A DNA stretch of 64,000 bases, taken from the NCBI RefSeq assembly GCF_029853695.1, contig NZ_CP122537.1:3245501-3309500 (forward strand). The letters are read 5' to 3'. The stretch comes from Jannaschia sp. GRR-S6-38 (GTDB taxonomy: Bacteria; Pseudomonadota; Alphaproteobacteria; Rhodobacterales; Rhodobacteraceae). The translations under genes and the position numbers were made by a program. This document shows, piece after piece, positions 45,893-58,769 of this stretch. The stretch's first letter is position 1; each line of letters begins with the position of its first letter. The notes beneath the pieces are model-generated. The model had not been told where the DNA came from. It made no database searches and was given only the letters and a program-made list of their open reading frames with translations.

Positions 45893-47248
45893 ATGAAGCT
45901 TCTAGCCAGCAGCACGGCCATGGCCATGCTCCTCACCGGCGCGGCCCATGCCGATGCCCACACTGCGATGTTCACCATCGGCGAAGGCCCCTTCACCTGG
46001 GATTCCTACATGGAATTCGCCGACAACACCGACCTCGCGGGCGAGACGATCACGATCACCGGCCCCTGGACCGGCGACGAGAAGGCCAAGTTCGACAAGA
46101 TCATGGCCTTCTTCGAGGACGCGACCGGCGCGGACGTGCAGTATTCCGGCTCCGACAGCTTCGAGCAGGACATCGTGATCTCGTCGCGCGCGGGCTCGGC
46201 CCCGAACCTCGCCGTCTTCCCGCAGCCCGGCCTCGCCGCCGACATGGCGGGCCAGGGTCTGTTGACCCCGCTGCCCGAGGGCACGGCCGACTGGGTGCGC
46301 GACAATTTCGCCGCCGGTCAGTCCTGGGTCGATCTCGGCACTTATGCCGGCGCGGACGGCGCCGAGAACCTCTACGGCATGTTCTACCGCGTCGACCTGA
46401 AATCGCTGGTCTGGTACTCGCCCGCCGCCTTCGACGAGCTGGGCTACGACATCCCGCAATCGATGGAGGAGCTGAAGGCGCTGACCGACCAGATCGTCGC
46501 CGATGGCGGCACGCCCTGGTGCATCGGTCTGGGCTCGGGCGCGGCGACCGGCTGGCCCGCGACCGACTGGGTCGAGGACCTGATGCTGCGCACCCAGCCG
46601 CCCGCCGTCTACGACCAGTGGGTGTCGAACGAGATGCCCTTTGACGATCCGGCCGTGGTCGCCGCGATCGAGGAGTTCGGCTATTTCGCCAAGAACGACG
46701 ACTACGTCTCCGGCGGCGCCGAGGCCGTGGCCTCGACCGATTTCCGTGACAGCCCGACCGGTCTCTTCGCGATCCCGCCCGAGTGCTACATGCACCGCCA
46801 AGCCTCCTTCATCCCCGCCTTCTTCCCCGAAGGCACCGAGGTCGGCGTGGATGTCGATTTCTTCTACTTCCCCGCCTACGAGGCGATGGATCTCGGATCG
46901 CCGGTCCTCGGCGCGGGCACGCTGTTCTCGATCACCAACCCCTCCGAAGGGGCCAACCAGATGATCGAGTTCCTGAAGCTGCCGATCGCGCACGAGCTGT
47001 GGATGGCGCAGAACGGCTTCCTGACGGCCCATGCGGGCGTCAACCCCGAGGCCTATGCCGATGACAGCCTGCGCGCACAGGGCGACATCCTGCGCCAGGC
47101 GACCACCTTCCGCTTCGACGCCTCGGATCTGATGCCGGGCGAGATCGGCGCCGGCGCCTTCTGGACCGGCATGGTCGATTACGTCACCGGGGCCGAGGCC
47201 TCCGACGTGGCCGCCACGATCCAGAGCCGCTGGAACGACCTGAAGTAA
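45893..47248 (+). CDS. aglE: Alpha-glucoside ABC transporter substrate-binding protein
   Basis: A 451-residue periplasmic binding protein. A Sec signal (KLLASSTAMAMLLTGAAHA, cleaved near residue 20) is followed by a family 1 sugar-binding protein fold (TITGPWTGDEKAKFDKIMAFFE, then RAGSAPNLAVFPQPG, and WPATDWVEDLML). Two adjacent ATGs at 45890 and 45893 are possible; the second has better spacing from the AGGGAGGA site. It is the first gene of aglEFGAK and binds sucrose, maltose, trehalose or related alpha-glucosides. A hairpin after its stop may keep its transcript more abundant than the permease part. Confidence 0.92.
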   Translation: MKLLASSTAMAMLLTGAAHADAHTAMFTIGEGPFTWDSYMEFADNTDLAGETITITGPWTGDEKAKFDKIMAFFEDATGADVQYSGSDSFEQDIVISSRAGSAPNLAVFPQPGLAADMAGQGLLTPLPEGTADWVRDNFAAGQSWVDLGTYAGADGAENLYGMFYRVDLKSLVWYSPAAFDELGYDIPQSMEELKALTDQIVADGGTPWCIGLGSGAATGWPATDWVEDLMLRTQPPAVYDQWVSNEMPFDDPAVVAAIEEFGYFAKNDDYVSGGAEAVASTDFRDSPTGLFAIPPECYMHRQASFIPAFFPEGTEVGVDVDFFYFPAYEAMDLGSPVLGAGTLFSITNPSEGANQMIEFLKLPIAHELWMAQNGFLTAHAGVNPEAYADDSLRAQGDILRQATTFRFDASDLMPGEIGAGAFWTGMVDYVTGAEASDVAATIQSRWNDLK

Positions 47249-47258
47249 TTCGGTCCCA

Positions 47259-47291
47259 GGCCCGCTCCGGTTTCCGGGGCGGGCCGATTTT
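47259..47291 (+). terminator. Intra-operon hairpin after aglE
   Basis: A 12-bp stem (GGCCCGCTCCGG / CCGGGGCGGGCC, one G-T pair) with a TTT loop at 47259-47285, followed by GATTTT, 11 bases after the aglE stop. It probably acts as a partial terminator or mRNA stabiliser, giving more binding protein than membrane components. Confidence 0.7.
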
Positions 47292-47355
47292 GCCTTTGAC
47301 CGGGAGGAGGAGCCCGGTCAGGCTTCTTTGACAGCGGATCCGGGAGGAACGGCCT

Positions 47356-48333
47356 ATGTCACCGCTCTTGCAAGGCATTCTGACGATCATCATCGGCGTG
47401 GGCGGGTGCATCGGCTATTTCTGGTCGGCAAACCTGGTCCTCGACAAGGTCATCTTCCCGCCCAAGGGCGACGACGCCGGCCGCAACATCAACCGCGCCA
47501 ATGCCGTGCGCCCCTGGCTGTTCCTGCTGCCCGCGATCGTGGCGCTGGGGCTCTACCTCGTCTACCCGGTCTTCGGCAGCTTCTGGCGCTCGCTCTTCAA
47601 CCGCGCGGGCGACGAATTCATCGGGCTCGGCAACTACACCACCATGTTCGGCGACGGCGAGTTCCGCACCGCGCTCACCAACAACCTGCTCTGGGTGCTC
47701 TTCGTGCCCGCCGCCTCGACCTTCCTGGGCCTCCTGGTGGCGCAGCTCACCGACCGGCTGAGCTGGGGCAACATCGCCAAGTCGCTGATCTTCATGCCGA
47801 TGGCGATCTCCTTCGTCGGTGCCTCGCTGATCTGGAAATTCGTCTACGCCAACGACCCCGATATCGGCATTATCAACGCCATCCGCGACGCCTTCGGGGC
47901 CGCGCCGCTCGACCCGCTGCAGGTGGGCTTCTGGAACAATTTCTTCCTGATGTTCATCCTGGTCTGGATCCAGACCGGCTTCGCCATGGTCATCCTGTCG
48001 GCCGCCCTGCGCGGCATCCCCGAGGAAACGATCGAGGCCGCGATCATCGACGGCGCATCGCCCGCGCAGATCTTCTTCCGCATCAAGGTGCCGCAGATCA
48101 TGGGCACCATCGTCGTCGTCTGGACCACGATCACGATCCTCGTGCTCAAGGTCTTCGACATCGTCTACGCGATGACTGGCGGCAATTTCGGCACGCAGAT
48201 CCTGCCCAGCTACATGATGGAGTACATGTTCCGCGACGATGGGCGCGCCACCGCGGTGGCCTTCGTCATCATGGTCCTCGTGCTGCCGGTGATGATCTGG
48301 AACATCGTGCAAGCCCAGAAGGAGGTCCGCTGA
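47356..48333 (+). CDS. aglF: Alpha-glucoside ABC transporter permease AglF
   Basis: A 325-residue MalF-type inner-membrane permease. Eight or so hydrophobic segments include an extra N-terminal helix (residues about 5-25). The cytoplasmic EAA loop EETIEAAIIDGASPAQIFFRI (near 225-245) is the contact to the ATPase. The transported sugar is set by the binding protein. Its stop overlaps the aglG start by one base. Confidence 0.93.
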   Translation: MSPLLQGILTIIIGVGGCIGYFWSANLVLDKVIFPPKGDDAGRNINRANAVRPWLFLLPAIVALGLYLVYPVFGSFWRSLFNRAGDEFIGLGNYTTMFGDGEFRTALTNNLLWVLFVPAASTFLGLLVAQLTDRLSWGNIAKSLIFMPMAISFVGASLIWKFVYANDPDIGIINAIRDAFGAAPLDPLQVGFWNNFFLMFILVWIQTGFAMVILSAALRGIPEETIEAAIIDGASPAQIFFRIKVPQIMGTIVVVWTTITILVLKVFDIVYAMTGGNFGTQILPSYMMEYMFRDDGRATAVAFVIMVLVLPVMIWNIVQAQKEVR

Positions 48334-49475
48334 TGGCCACCGACGACGACGGCATCGCCGGCCAGAAGAGCTCGCTCACGATCGTCACCAACATCTCGGT
48401 GATCTTCCTGGTGGTGCTCTGGCTCATCCCCACGGTGGGGCTTCTGGTCTCCAGCTTCCGCGACCGCGACGCGATCTCGGCCTCGGGCTGGTGGCTCTCG
48501 CCCTTCGCGGTCGAGCAGAACTTCGCCGTCGCGACCGAGGGCGAGTTCCGCCAGACGCCCGAGGGCTGGGTGCTCGAGGGCAACGTCTTCGGCAAGGACG
48601 GCTCGGGCCAGATCACCGCCTTCGGCGGGCTGCGCTCGGATCCGACGGCCTTCCGCCCGGGCGAGACGGGCGAGCTGGTCCGCGGCCGCACCCTGACGGT
48701 CGAGGCCGACGGCGGCTTCACCTATATCGATCCGGGCGAGGACGCGCCCCGCCGCAACCCGACGGTCTACATCGCCTCCGAGGTGCCGCCCACATTCTCG
48801 ATGGAGAATTACGAGACGATCATGACCTCGGCGGGCATGGACCGCGCCTTCATCAACACGCTGACGGTCACGATCCCGGCCACGATCATCCCGATCCTGA
48901 TCGCGGCCTTCGCCGCCTATGCGCTGGCCTGGATGGACTTCCCGATGCGCGGCTTCCTGATCGCCGTCGTCGTGGGCGCGCTGGTCGTGCCGCTGCAGCT
49001 GGCGCTGGTGCCGATGCTCACCTTCCACAACTCCATCGGCATCGGGCAGAGCTTCTACGGCATCTGGTTCGCCCATACCGGCTTCGGCCTGCCGCTCGCG
49101 ATCTACCTGTTGCGAAACTACATGGTCGGCCTGCCGCGCGACATCATCGAAAGCGCCAAGGTCGACGGGGCCACGGATTTCCAGGTCTTCACCCGGATCG
49201 TCCTGCCGCTCAGCTTCCCGGCGCTGGCCAGCTTCGCGATCTTCCAGTTCCTCTGGACCTGGAACGACCTGCTGGTGGCCAAGGTCTTCCTGCCGTCCAA
49301 TTCCGAAAGCTGGGTGATGACGGTGAAGATCGCCGACGACCTCCTGGGCTCGCGCGGGGGCGACTGGGGCATCCTTGCCGCTGCGGCATTCGTGTCGATC
49401 GCGGTCCCGCTGGTGGTGTTCTTCACGATGCAACGCTACCTGGTCCGCGGCCTGCTGGCCGGTTCCGTGAAATAG
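48333..49475 (+). CDS. aglG: Alpha-glucoside ABC transporter permease AglG
   Basis: A 380-residue MalG-type permease. After the first helix (IVTNISVIFLVVLWLIPTVG) there is a periplasmic insertion of about 100 residues (about 48-150, with TEGEFRQTPEGWVLEGNVFG and GELVRGRTLTVEADGGF) not found in ordinary MalG proteins but usual in AglG. Then come five helices with the EAA loop RDIIESAKVDGATDFQVF. The start overlaps the aglF stop. It forms the transport channel with AglF. Confidence 0.92.
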   Translation: MATDDDGIAGQKSSLTIVTNISVIFLVVLWLIPTVGLLVSSFRDRDAISASGWWLSPFAVEQNFAVATEGEFRQTPEGWVLEGNVFGKDGSGQITAFGGLRSDPTAFRPGETGELVRGRTLTVEADGGFTYIDPGEDAPRRNPTVYIASEVPPTFSMENYETIMTSAGMDRAFINTLTVTIPATIIPILIAAFAAYALAWMDFPMRGFLIAVVVGALVVPLQLALVPMLTFHNSIGIGQSFYGIWFAHTGFGLPLAIYLLRNYMVGLPRDIIESAKVDGATDFQVFTRIVLPLSFPALASFAIFQFLWTWNDLLVAKVFLPSNSESWVMTVKIADDLLGSRGGDWGILAAAAFVSIAVPLVVFFTMQRYLVRGLLAGSVK

Positions 49476-49483
49476 GACGACAC

Positions 49484-51130
<1,647 letters not shown>

Positions 51131-51158
51131 CGGGCAGGGAACACGAGGGAGGACGACA

Positions 51159-52277
<1,119 letters not shown>

Positions 52278-52311
52278 GCGGCCACGGTTTCGCCGGATTG
52301 GGCGGAGATAT

Positions 52312-52336
52312 CCTCCGGGACACAAACTCCCGGAGG
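52312..52336 (+). promoter_or_regulatory. Hairpin enclosing the ribosome site of the next gene
   Basis: A 9-bp perfect stem CCTCCGGGA / TCCCGGAGG with a 7-base loop. Its right arm contains the CGGAGG ribosome site 4 bases before ATG 52341. It could be the end of the agl transcript, a translational lock on the membrane-protein gene, or both. Confidence 0.5.
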
Positions 52337-52340
52337 CCAC

Positions 52341-54482
52341 ATGCTCAGCAGCGGCGCGGTCTATCGCTTTCTCTTGCGCAGCCTCGGATGGGTGCACCTC
52401 GTCGTCGGGCTGGCATGCGCCGGCTACGGCCTACCGACCTTCAATGCGTCCTTCCTTCTCGTCGGCGCTATCGTCGCCCTGCCGGGCGTGGTCCTCGGGA
52501 GCAGACACGTCACGCCGCGCTTCATCGACCACCCAGATGGCGCGCTGAAGGGCCTGCTCGCGGTGTTCGTGATCGGCGTCATATCGGCAGGCGGCTCGTT
52601 CGGGGGGCTCTTCATGGCGAAGGCCCTCGGGATCCCGGCCATGGGGGCGGCGGCACTCCTGCCGTTCGGACTCTTTATAATCTACAGCGCTACCTTCGTC
52701 CTGCCGCTTTCGGCGGCCATGATCCATGTGGGTAAGGAACAGCGACGTCAGAAGGTCGCCGAGCGGATCATGCGTGACGATCCGACGTTTCTGGCATCCA
52801 AGAGCCAGGCGGCGACATGGATCGAATGGACGGCTACGCGCGCCGCAGGCCTCGTGCTTCTCGTGCCGGCTATTCTTCTTTTCTGGTGGTTCAATAGCGG
52901 CGACCCGCGCGTCTTCGAATTCGTCCCCGACCGTCGAAAGACGTTCATGCTTCTTCTGATGCTGATGCTTTTGTCCGCATACATGGCCTTTCCGCTGCCC
53001 CCTTCGAAGGGTCTGACTTACTGGTATCCGCCCCACTCGAAAAACGTGATCGCCAAGCTCTTCCTCGTGTCTTGCGGCATCGGTTTTGCGCTCTACTGGT
53101 TCATCCCTGTCTACGATGCTCTACGGCCTGCCGAACTGGCCGTCCTGCCCGCAGGCGAGCCGATACTTGGCCTCCTGGCCGCCAACAGCGCCGCGATCGG
53201 CATTGCCTTTGGAGTGGTGACAGCGGCGGCGATGCTCTTCAACGTCCGGCGCGGCCAAGGCATCCCGTTGCCCGCCGAGGCGGAGGAGCGGGTGGGTGCC
53301 GCAATCGGCCAGCCCGACGACCGCGTCTCCGACATGCCCGCCGTCGCGCGGAAGCCGAAGGCGCCCGCGGCCCAGCCCGCGCGTCCCGCGGGCGACGGCT
53401 TCGCGCGCTTCCACCTGATCCTGCTGCGCATGGGCGGTGTCGCGCTCTTCGCCGCCACCGCCTGGGCCGCCGCCACGCAGGCGCAGCCGATGCTCTCCGC
53501 CGCGATGACCTCGGCGCTGGGCTTCATCGCCGCGCTGATGCTGCTGTCGCGCCGCTTCACGCCGGGTGCGATGGCCCGCCCGCGCCGGGTCATCGACATC
53601 TTCATCTTCCCCTTCCTCGCCCTTCTGGTCGCGCTGATGGCGCTGGCGCCGCATGTCGACACGATCCTCGTCCCGCTGGTGGCCGAGATCGTCGCCTCGG
53701 GCGCGCCCCGCCTGCCGGACCCGGCCGCGATCGGCCGCATCATCGAGGCGCAGGGCCCCGTCACCGCGGGGGCGCTGACCGTCTTGGGCGGCTGCCTGGG
53801 CCTCGCCTTCCTGACCGCCCTGTTCCTGTCGCTGCGCGGCACCGACACGCCGGTCAGCCGCCTGAACCCCGAACTGCCCAAGGGCGAGCTGCCGCCGATC
53901 CCCGTCCGCGGTGCCAAGGCCCGCGGCCTGCCCGCCATCGGTGCCGCGATGAAACTCTACCTCGTGGCCGACTGGGTGGTGCTGCGCCTGCTGGGCCTCG
54001 GGCTTCTGGGGACCGGCTACATCCTCTGGCAGATGATCCAGACCGATCAGACCTACCGCGCCGAGCTTCTGTCCTACGGCCAGCCGCCTTTCAACGCGAT
54101 GATCGCCTATGCGGTGGTGGGCGCGCTCCTGACGCTGCCCTTCCTGCTGCCCCGCTTCCTCGCGCGGCCCAGCCACGTGGCGGGCGGTCTGGCGAAGGCG
54201 GTCCTGCTGGTCGGGACGGCCTTCGTGCTGCTCCAGCCGCTGAAGGTCGCGATCACGCTCTTCACGCCCGACATCTACCACGCCACGCTGATCGCCACCG
54301 CGCCCAATCTCTTCAAGGCCATCGCCGGCGTGGCCGTCACCGCGGCGCTTCTGATCTCGTTCTTCCGCCAGCTCGGCGCGCTGCCCGAGACCGATTACAA
54401 GGGCGAGGAGAAGATCCATCTCAGCCCCGCGGACCTGCGCGAGATGCGCATCGCCCGCATGGCCAATGAGGCGGCCTACTGA
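52341..54482 (+). CDS. Large membrane protein of unknown function
   Basis: A 713-residue polytopic protein with roughly 14-16 hydrophobic segments, in two blocks (about 10-310 and 355-690) separated by a hydrophilic, Ala/Pro-rich linker (about 315-352, [14 protein letters not shown]). No transport, enzyme or signal motif is recognisable. The first block uses markedly less GC-rich codons than the second; the change falls near the linker (about 53,290-53,350). The ribosome site CGGAGG lies inside a hairpin. Its stop overlaps the convergent hpt gene by 7 bases. Function unknown. Confidence 0.75.
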   Translation: MLSSGAVYRFLLRSLGWVHLVVGLACAGYGLPTFNASFLLVGAIVALPGVVLGSRHVTPRFIDHPDGALKGLLAVFVIGVISAGGSFGGLFMAKALGIPAMGAAALLPFGLFIIYSATFVLPLSAAMIHVGKEQRRQKVAERIMRDDPTFLASKSQAATWIEWTATRAAGLVLLVPAILLFWWFNSGDPRVFEFVPDRRKTFMLLLMLMLLSAYMAFPLPPSKGLTYWYPPHSKNVIAKLFLVSCGIGFALYWFIPVYDALRPAELAVLPAGEPILGLLAANSAAIGIAFGVVTAAAMLFNVRRGQGIPLPAEAEERVGAAIGQPDDRVSDMPAVARKPKAPAAQPARPAGDGFARFHLILLRMGGVALFAATAWAAATQAQPMLSAAMTSALGFIAALMLLSRRFTPGAMARPRRVIDIFIFPFLALLVALMALAPHVDTILVPLVAEIVASGAPRLPDPAAIGRIIEAQGPVTAGALTVLGGCLGLAFLTALFLSLRGTDTPVSRLNPELPKGELPPIPVRGAKARGLPAIGAAMKLYLVADWVVLRLLGLGLLGTGYILWQMIQTDQTYRAELLSYGQPPFNAMIAYAVVGALLTLPFLLPRFLARPSHVAGGLAKAVLLVGTAFVLLQPLKVAITLFTPDIYHATLIATAPNLFKAIAGVAVTAALLISFFRQLGALPETDYKGEEKIHLSPADLREMRIARMANEAAY

Positions 54483-55012
54483 GTCAGCCGCACCTGCCCG
54501 ATGAAGGGCAGATTGCGATTGCGCTGCCCGTAATCGATCCCGTAGCCCACCACGAAGGCGTCGGGGATCTCGAAGCCGGTCCAGGTCGCCTTGATGTCGA
54601 CCTCGCGCCGCGACGGCTTGTCGAGCAGGGCGATCGTCTCCAGCCGCTTCGGCGCGCGCGAGCCCAGCAGGCCCAGCACGTGGTGCAGCGTGAAGCCCGT
54701 GTCGACGATATCCTCGACCACCAGCACATCGCGGCCGCCGATCTCACCGCGCAGATCCTTCAGGATCCGCACCTCGCGCGAGCTCTCCATCGCGTCGCCG
54801 TAAGACGACGCCTCGAGGAAATCGACCTCCACCGGCAGGTCCAGCTCGCGCACCAAGTCGGCGATGAAGACGAAGGACCCGCGCAACAGCCCGACCACCA
54901 CCAGCTTGTCGGTCCCCGCGAAGCGCAGCTCGATCTCGCGCGCCAGCGCCTCGATCCGCGCCGCGATCGCCTTGGCGCTGATCATCTGGTCGATCTCGTA
55001 ATCCTGGCCCAT
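54476..55012 (-). CDS. hpt: Hypoxanthine phosphoribosyltransferase
   Basis: A 178-residue purine-salvage enzyme making IMP/GMP from hypoxanthine/guanine and PRPP. The PRPP-binding loop [18 protein letters not shown] is at about 94-111. [19 protein letters not shown] is at about 37-55, and the flexible loop EASSYGDAM at about 70 completes the type I PRT fold. ATG 55012 is preferred over 55039. Its 3' end overlaps the convergent membrane-protein gene. Confidence 0.92.
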   Translation of the reverse strand: MGQDYEIDQMISAKAIAARIEALAREIELRFAGTDKLVVVGLLRGSFVFIADLVRELDLPVEVDFLEASSYGDAMESSREVRILKDLRGEIGGRDVLVVEDIVDTGFTLHHVLGLLGSRAPKRLETIALLDKPSRREVDIKATWTGFEIPDAFVVGYGIDYGQRNRNLPFIGQVRLTQ

Positions 55013-55079
55013 GTTGCCCCCCGCGAACCCATCCGGCATTCAGGGCGTTGACCGACCTGACGCCGACCCGAGGACCCGC

Positions 55080-55535
55080 ATGCCCCGCCACTCCGAGACC
55101 CGCGAGCTGCCCTATACGCCGCAGCAGATGTACGACCTCGTCGCGGATGTCGAGAAATACCCGCAATTCCTGCCCTGGACCGCCGCCGCGCGCATCCGCT
55201 CGCGCGAGGAGACGGGGGAGGGCGAGGTGATGCTCGCGGACCTCGTGATCTCCTTCAAGGTGTTCCGCGAACGCTTCGGCAGCCGCGTCGTGCTGCATCC
55301 CGAGCGCCACGTCATCGAGACCGAATATCTCGACGGGCCGTTCCGCCACCTGCAATCGGAATGGCGCTTCGAGGCGACGGGGCAGGGGTGCCGGGTGCAT
55401 TTCTGGGTCGATTTCGAGTTCCGCAACGCCTTCATCGGGCGGGTCGTCGGCGCCGTCTTCAACGAGGCGATGCAGCGGGTCGTGGCGGCCTTCGAACGGC
55501 GCGCCCGCCAGCTCTACGGCCCCGCCGCCGCCTGA
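55080..55535 (+). CDS. RatA/COQ10-type START-domain protein
   Basis: A 151-residue lipid-binding START/polyketide-cyclase fold: [20 protein letters not shown] is the N-terminal family signature, followed by [10 protein letters not shown], and FWVDFEFRN with [15 protein letters not shown] near the C-terminal helix. In alphaproteobacteria such proteins act as ubiquinone-binding (COQ10-like) factors; the RatA toxin name comes from the E. coli relative. Its end overlaps the convergent cinA 3' end by 22 bases. Confidence 0.88.
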   Translation: MPRHSETRELPYTPQQMYDLVADVEKYPQFLPWTAAARIRSREETGEGEVMLADLVISFKVFRERFGSRVVLHPERHVIETEYLDGPFRHLQSEWRFEATGQGCRVHFWVDFEFRNAFIGRVVGAVFNEAMQRVVAAFERRARQLYGPAAA

Positions 55536-55984
55536 CTGAGCAGGCCGAGCGCGTGATCGCGCGCCGCCAGCCGCACCGCGCCGCGCCCGCGCGCGCCGAA
55601 CTCGACCGTTTCGACCCGCGTGGCCCCGGCCGCGGCGATGCCGAAGCAGACGCGGCCCTCGGGCTTGAACTCCGACCCGCCGGGCCCCGCGATCCCGGTG
55701 ATCGACACCGCCAGATCGGCGCCCGACCGCGCCCGCGCGCCCTCGGCCATCTCGCGCGCCACCGCCTCGCTCACCGCGCCATGGGCCGCCAGCGTGTCGG
55801 CACCCACGCCCAGCAGGTCGACCTTCGCGGCGTTCGAATAGGTCACCACGCCCCACAGGAACACGTCCGACGCGCCCGCCGGATCGGTCAGCGCCGCGGC
55901 CACCATCCCGCCGGTGCAGCTCTCGGCCGTGGCGATGGTCAGGCCGCGCGCCCGGCAGGCGTCGAGGAGGGCCGCCGCGCTCAC
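55514..55984 (-). CDS. CinA family protein (nicotinamide-nucleotide amidase domain)
   Basis: A 156-residue single-domain protein corresponding to the C-terminal PncC part of CinA, which deamidates nicotinamide mononucleotide in pyridine-nucleotide recycling. [20 protein letters not shown] at about 18-37 contains the catalytic Ser/Lys-site region, followed by [15 protein letters not shown] and [17 protein letters not shown]. The start is GTG 55984, overlapping the pgpA stop (GTGA). The N-terminal MoaB-like domain is absent. Confidence 0.88.
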   Translation of the reverse strand: MSAAALLDACRARGLTIATAESCTGGMVAAALTDPAGASDVFLWGVVTYSNAAKVDLLGVGADTLAAHGAVSEAVAREMAEGARARSGADLAVSITGIAGPGGSEFKPEGRVCFGIAAAGATRVETVEFGARGRGAVRLAARDHALGLLSQAAAGP

Positions 55985-56460
55985 AGATGTGCCAGCCCGG
56001 CCAGGGCGACGACGCCGAGCGCGGCGAAGACCCCCGCCACCGCGTCGTCCAGCACCACGCCCCAGACATCGTCCCGCGCATCGACCCAGCCCACGGGCCC
56101 CGGCTTCCAGATGTCGAACAGCCGGAACAGCACGAAGGCCGCCACCCAGCCGGGCCAGAGCGCGGTGACCGGCGCGCCCGCGGCCCAGGACCCCCAGGCG
56201 ATCGGCCAAAGCGCGATCCATTGTCCCAGCACCTCGTCGATCACCACTTCGCCCGGATCGTGGTCGGCCGCGCCGCGCGTGACCCGTTCCGTCGCCCAGT
56301 AGCCCAGCGGGATCAGCGCCAGCGTCAGGACCGTGAAGAGGACGGGTCCCCCCTGCATCGCCAGCCAGCCCAAGGGCAGCGCGGCCAGCGAGCCCCAGGT
56401 CCCGGGCGCCGGGCGCAGCAGCCCGACAAAGCCCACCGTGGCGATTGCCCGGGCGATCAC
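55981..56460 (-). CDS. pgpA: Phosphatidylglycerophosphatase A
   Basis: A 159-residue inner-membrane phosphatase that makes phosphatidylglycerol. [21 protein letters not shown] is the conserved N-terminal membrane segment. [11 protein letters not shown] contains the catalytic acidic cluster at about 71-81, and [17 protein letters not shown], with [14 protein letters not shown] after it, gives the family C-terminal motif. The start is GTG 56460, overlapping the ispDF stop by 4 bp; it also overlaps cinA by 4 bp downstream. Confidence 0.9.
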   Translation of the reverse strand: MIARAIATVGFVGLLRPAPGTWGSLAALPLGWLAMQGGPVLFTVLTLALIPLGYWATERVTRGAADHDPGEVVIDEVLGQWIALWPIAWGSWAAGAPVTALWPGWVAAFVLFRLFDIWKPGPVGWVDARDDVWGVVLDDAVAGVFAALGVVALAGLAHL

Positions 56461-57584
56461 GGGCGCACCAGCGTCACCGTGGCCTGGCAGGCGATCCCCT
56501 CGCCGCGGCCCGCGAAGCCCAGCCGTTCCGTCGTGGTGGCCTTCACCGACACGCGCCCGACCTCCAGCCCCATGATCGCGGCCACGCAGTCGCGCATCGC
56601 CGCCGCATGCGGCCCGATCTTCGGCGCCTCGCAGATCAGCGTCGCGTCCACATTGCCGATGGCGAAGCCCCGGTCGCGGGCCAGCCCGGCGGCGTGGCGC
56701 AGGAAGACATGGCTCTCCGCGCCCTTCCATTGCGGGTCGGAGGGCGGGAAATGCGTGCCGATATCGCCCTCGGCCAGCGCGCCATAGATCGCGTCGGCGA
56801 TGGTGTGCAGCCCGACATCCGCATCCGAATGGCCCTGCAGGCCGCGCCCGAAGGGCACCGCGACGCCGCAGAGCATCACGTGATCGCCCGGCCCGAAGCG
56901 GTGCACGTCGAACCCGTTGCCGACCCGAATATCCATGCCACCCCCCGCAAACAGCCGCTCCGCCCGGGCGAAATCCTCGGGCCCGGTGATCTTCATCGCC
57001 GCCTCGTCGCCCGCCACGATGGCGACCGCGATCCCGGCCGCGCGCGCGACCTCCACGTCATCGGCCGCCGCGCCGGGATGCGCGGCATGCGCAGCCCGGA
57101 TCGCCGCCGTGCGGAAGCCTTGCGGCGTCTGCGCCCGCCAGAGCCCCGAACGCTCGGCCACGCCCTCGACCACGCCATCGCCGCGCCAGAGCGCATCCGT
57201 CACCGGAAGGGCCGGGGCCGCGCCGTCATGCGCGTCGAGCGCCGCCAGCACCCGGTCGATCACCGCGCGCGGCACGCCCGGCCGCGCCGCGTCGTGGATC
57301 AGGACCAGCTCCGTCTTGACCGCCGCCAGCCCCGCGCGCACCGAGTCCGACCGCGTCGCGCCGCCCTCGACAAGCGTCACGCCGGGCAGCGCCGCTTCGG
57401 CCCGCGCCCGGTCTTCGGGGTGGATCACCACGATCACCGCGTCTACCGCGCCCGCGAATGCCGCGACGCTGCGCGCCACCACAGGCTGGCCCGCCAGGTC
57501 GCGCCATTGCTTCGGAAGCCCGCCGCCCGCACGCGTCCCGCGCCCGGCGGCGACGATCAGGGCGGTGGCGGTGGGTCGATCCAT
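56457..57584 (-). CDS. ispDF: Bifunctional IspD/IspF (MEP isoprenoid pathway)
   Basis: A 375-residue fusion catalysing two non-consecutive MEP-pathway steps. Residues 1-215 are the IspD cytidylyltransferase ([36 protein letters not shown]). Residues 218-375 are the IspF cyclase (GNGFDVHRF with metal-binding Asp/His; [41 protein letters not shown]). The fusion is normal for alphaproteobacteria. It is first gene of ispDF-pgpA-cinA, divergent from dusB across 201 bases. Confidence 0.95.
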   Translation of the reverse strand: MDRPTATALIVAAGRGTRAGGGLPKQWRDLAGQPVVARSVAAFAGAVDAVIVVIHPEDRARAEAALPGVTLVEGGATRSDSVRAGLAAVKTELVLIHDAARPGVPRAVIDRVLAALDAHDGAAPALPVTDALWRGDGVVEGVAERSGLWRAQTPQGFRTAAIRAAHAAHPGAAADDVEVARAAGIAVAIVAGDEAAMKITGPEDFARAERLFAGGGMDIRVGNGFDVHRFGPGDHVMLCGVAVPFGRGLQGHSDADVGLHTIADAIYGALAEGDIGTHFPPSDPQWKGAESHVFLRHAAGLARDRGFAIGNVDATLICEAPKIGPHAAAMRDCVAAIMGLEVGRVSVKATTTERLGFAGRGEGIACQATVTLVRP

Positions 57585-57785
57585 GCGATACTCCGGCGGG
57601 CGCGCCCCGTCCTAGCCGCGCTTCCCGAAGGTGACAACCGGACGGGCAGCGGGCTGGCGAAGCGCCCAATAATTGTGCAAACGGTGCAGAAGGCGGCAAA
57701 GCGTGCGACCGTATCCTGCGTTCGCCTGCCGGAGCGCTTACCTAGACCCGAACAACGCCCGAGTTTTCAGCAGTTGACCGATTCC

Positions 57786-58769
57786 GTGTCCCTCGATCCC
57801 CGTCTCGCCGCGCTCGGCCTGACCTCGCCCGTCGCGCTCGCGCCGATGGCCGGGATCACGGATCTGCCGTTCCGCGACCTCGTGCAGCGTTTCGGCGCCG
57901 GTCTCGTCGTCAGCGAGATGGTCGCCAGCCAGGAGATGGTCGAGGCCAAGCCCTCCGTCCGCGACCGCGCCGAGCTCGGCACCGGCGTCGCCGGCACGGC
58001 GGTGCAGATCGCCGGGCGCGAGCCGCGCTGGATGGCCGAGGCCGCGAAGCTGCTCGAAGGGCAGGGCGCGCGGATCATCGACATCAACATGGGCTGCCCC
58101 GCCAAGAAGGTCACCAGCGGCGCCTCGGGCTCCGCGCTCCTGCGCGACCACGATCACGCGATGCGCCTGATCGAGGCGACCGTCGCGGCCGTCGCGGTGC
58201 CGGTGACGCTCAAGACCCGGCTGGGCTGGGACGACGCCAGCCGCGACACCGCGGCGCTCGCCCGCCGGGCCGAGGCGGCGGGCATCCGGATGCTGACGAT
58301 CCACGGCCGCACCCGCTGCCAGTTCTACAAGGGCCGTGCCGACTGGGCCGCGATCGCCGGCATCGTCGACGCCGTTGCGATCCCCGTGCTCGCCAATGGC
58401 GACATCACCGACGCGGCCGCCGCGCGCGCCGCGCTGGCCGCCTCGGGGGCGGCGGGCGTGATGATCGGGCGCGGCGTGCAGGGCCGCCCCTGGCTGCCCG
58501 CGCAGATCGCCGCCGCGCTGGGCCACGGCCCCGCGCCCGCCATCCCGGAGGGCGCGGCGCTCGCGCGGATGGTGGCCGATCACTACCGCGCCATGCTCGA
58601 GTTCTACGGCCCCCTCGGCGCCCGCGTCGCGCGCAAGCATCTGGGCTGGTACATGGACCGCGCCGCCACGCCGCCGGCCCTGCGCAAGCGCATCCTGACC
58701 GCGCCGCCGGGCGAGGTTCTGGCCTGCCTGCCCGAGGCCCTGTCCCCGGGACTGGAGCGGGCGGCATGA
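57786..58769 (+). CDS. dusB: tRNA-dihydrouridine synthase DusB (NifR3)
   Basis: A 327-residue FMN enzyme that reduces U17 in tRNA; the gene was called nifR3 in Rhodobacter capsulatus. LAPMAGITDLPFRDLVQRFG at about 18-37 and NMGCPAKKVTSGASGSALL (catalytic Cys) are diagnostic, with LTIHGRTRCQFYKGRADW later. The start is uncertain: GTG 57786 and TTG 57774 are in frame, and neither has a good ribosome site. The stop overlaps ntrB (ATGA), so it heads the nitrogen-regulation operon. Confidence 0.92.
   Translation: MSLDPRLAALGLTSPVALAPMAGITDLPFRDLVQRFGAGLVVSEMVASQEMVEAKPSVRDRAELGTGVAGTAVQIAGREPRWMAEAAKLLEGQGARIIDINMGCPAKKVTSGASGSALLRDHDHAMRLIEATVAAVAVPVTLKTRLGWDDASRDTAALARRAEAAGIRMLTIHGRTRCQFYKGRADWAAIAGIVDAVAIPVLANGDITDAAAARAALAASGAAGVMIGRGVQGRPWLPAQIAAALGHGPAPAIPEGAALARMVADHYRAMLEFYGPLGARVARKHLGWYMDRAATPPALRKRILTAPPGEVLACLPEALSPGLERAA

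Noticed and set aside
57676..57688. TGCA-N5-TGCA, resembling an NtrC half-site pair upstream of dusB
   Set aside because: Only short self-complementary TGCA blocks match; spacing differs from known NtrC sites, and a single copy is weak evidence.
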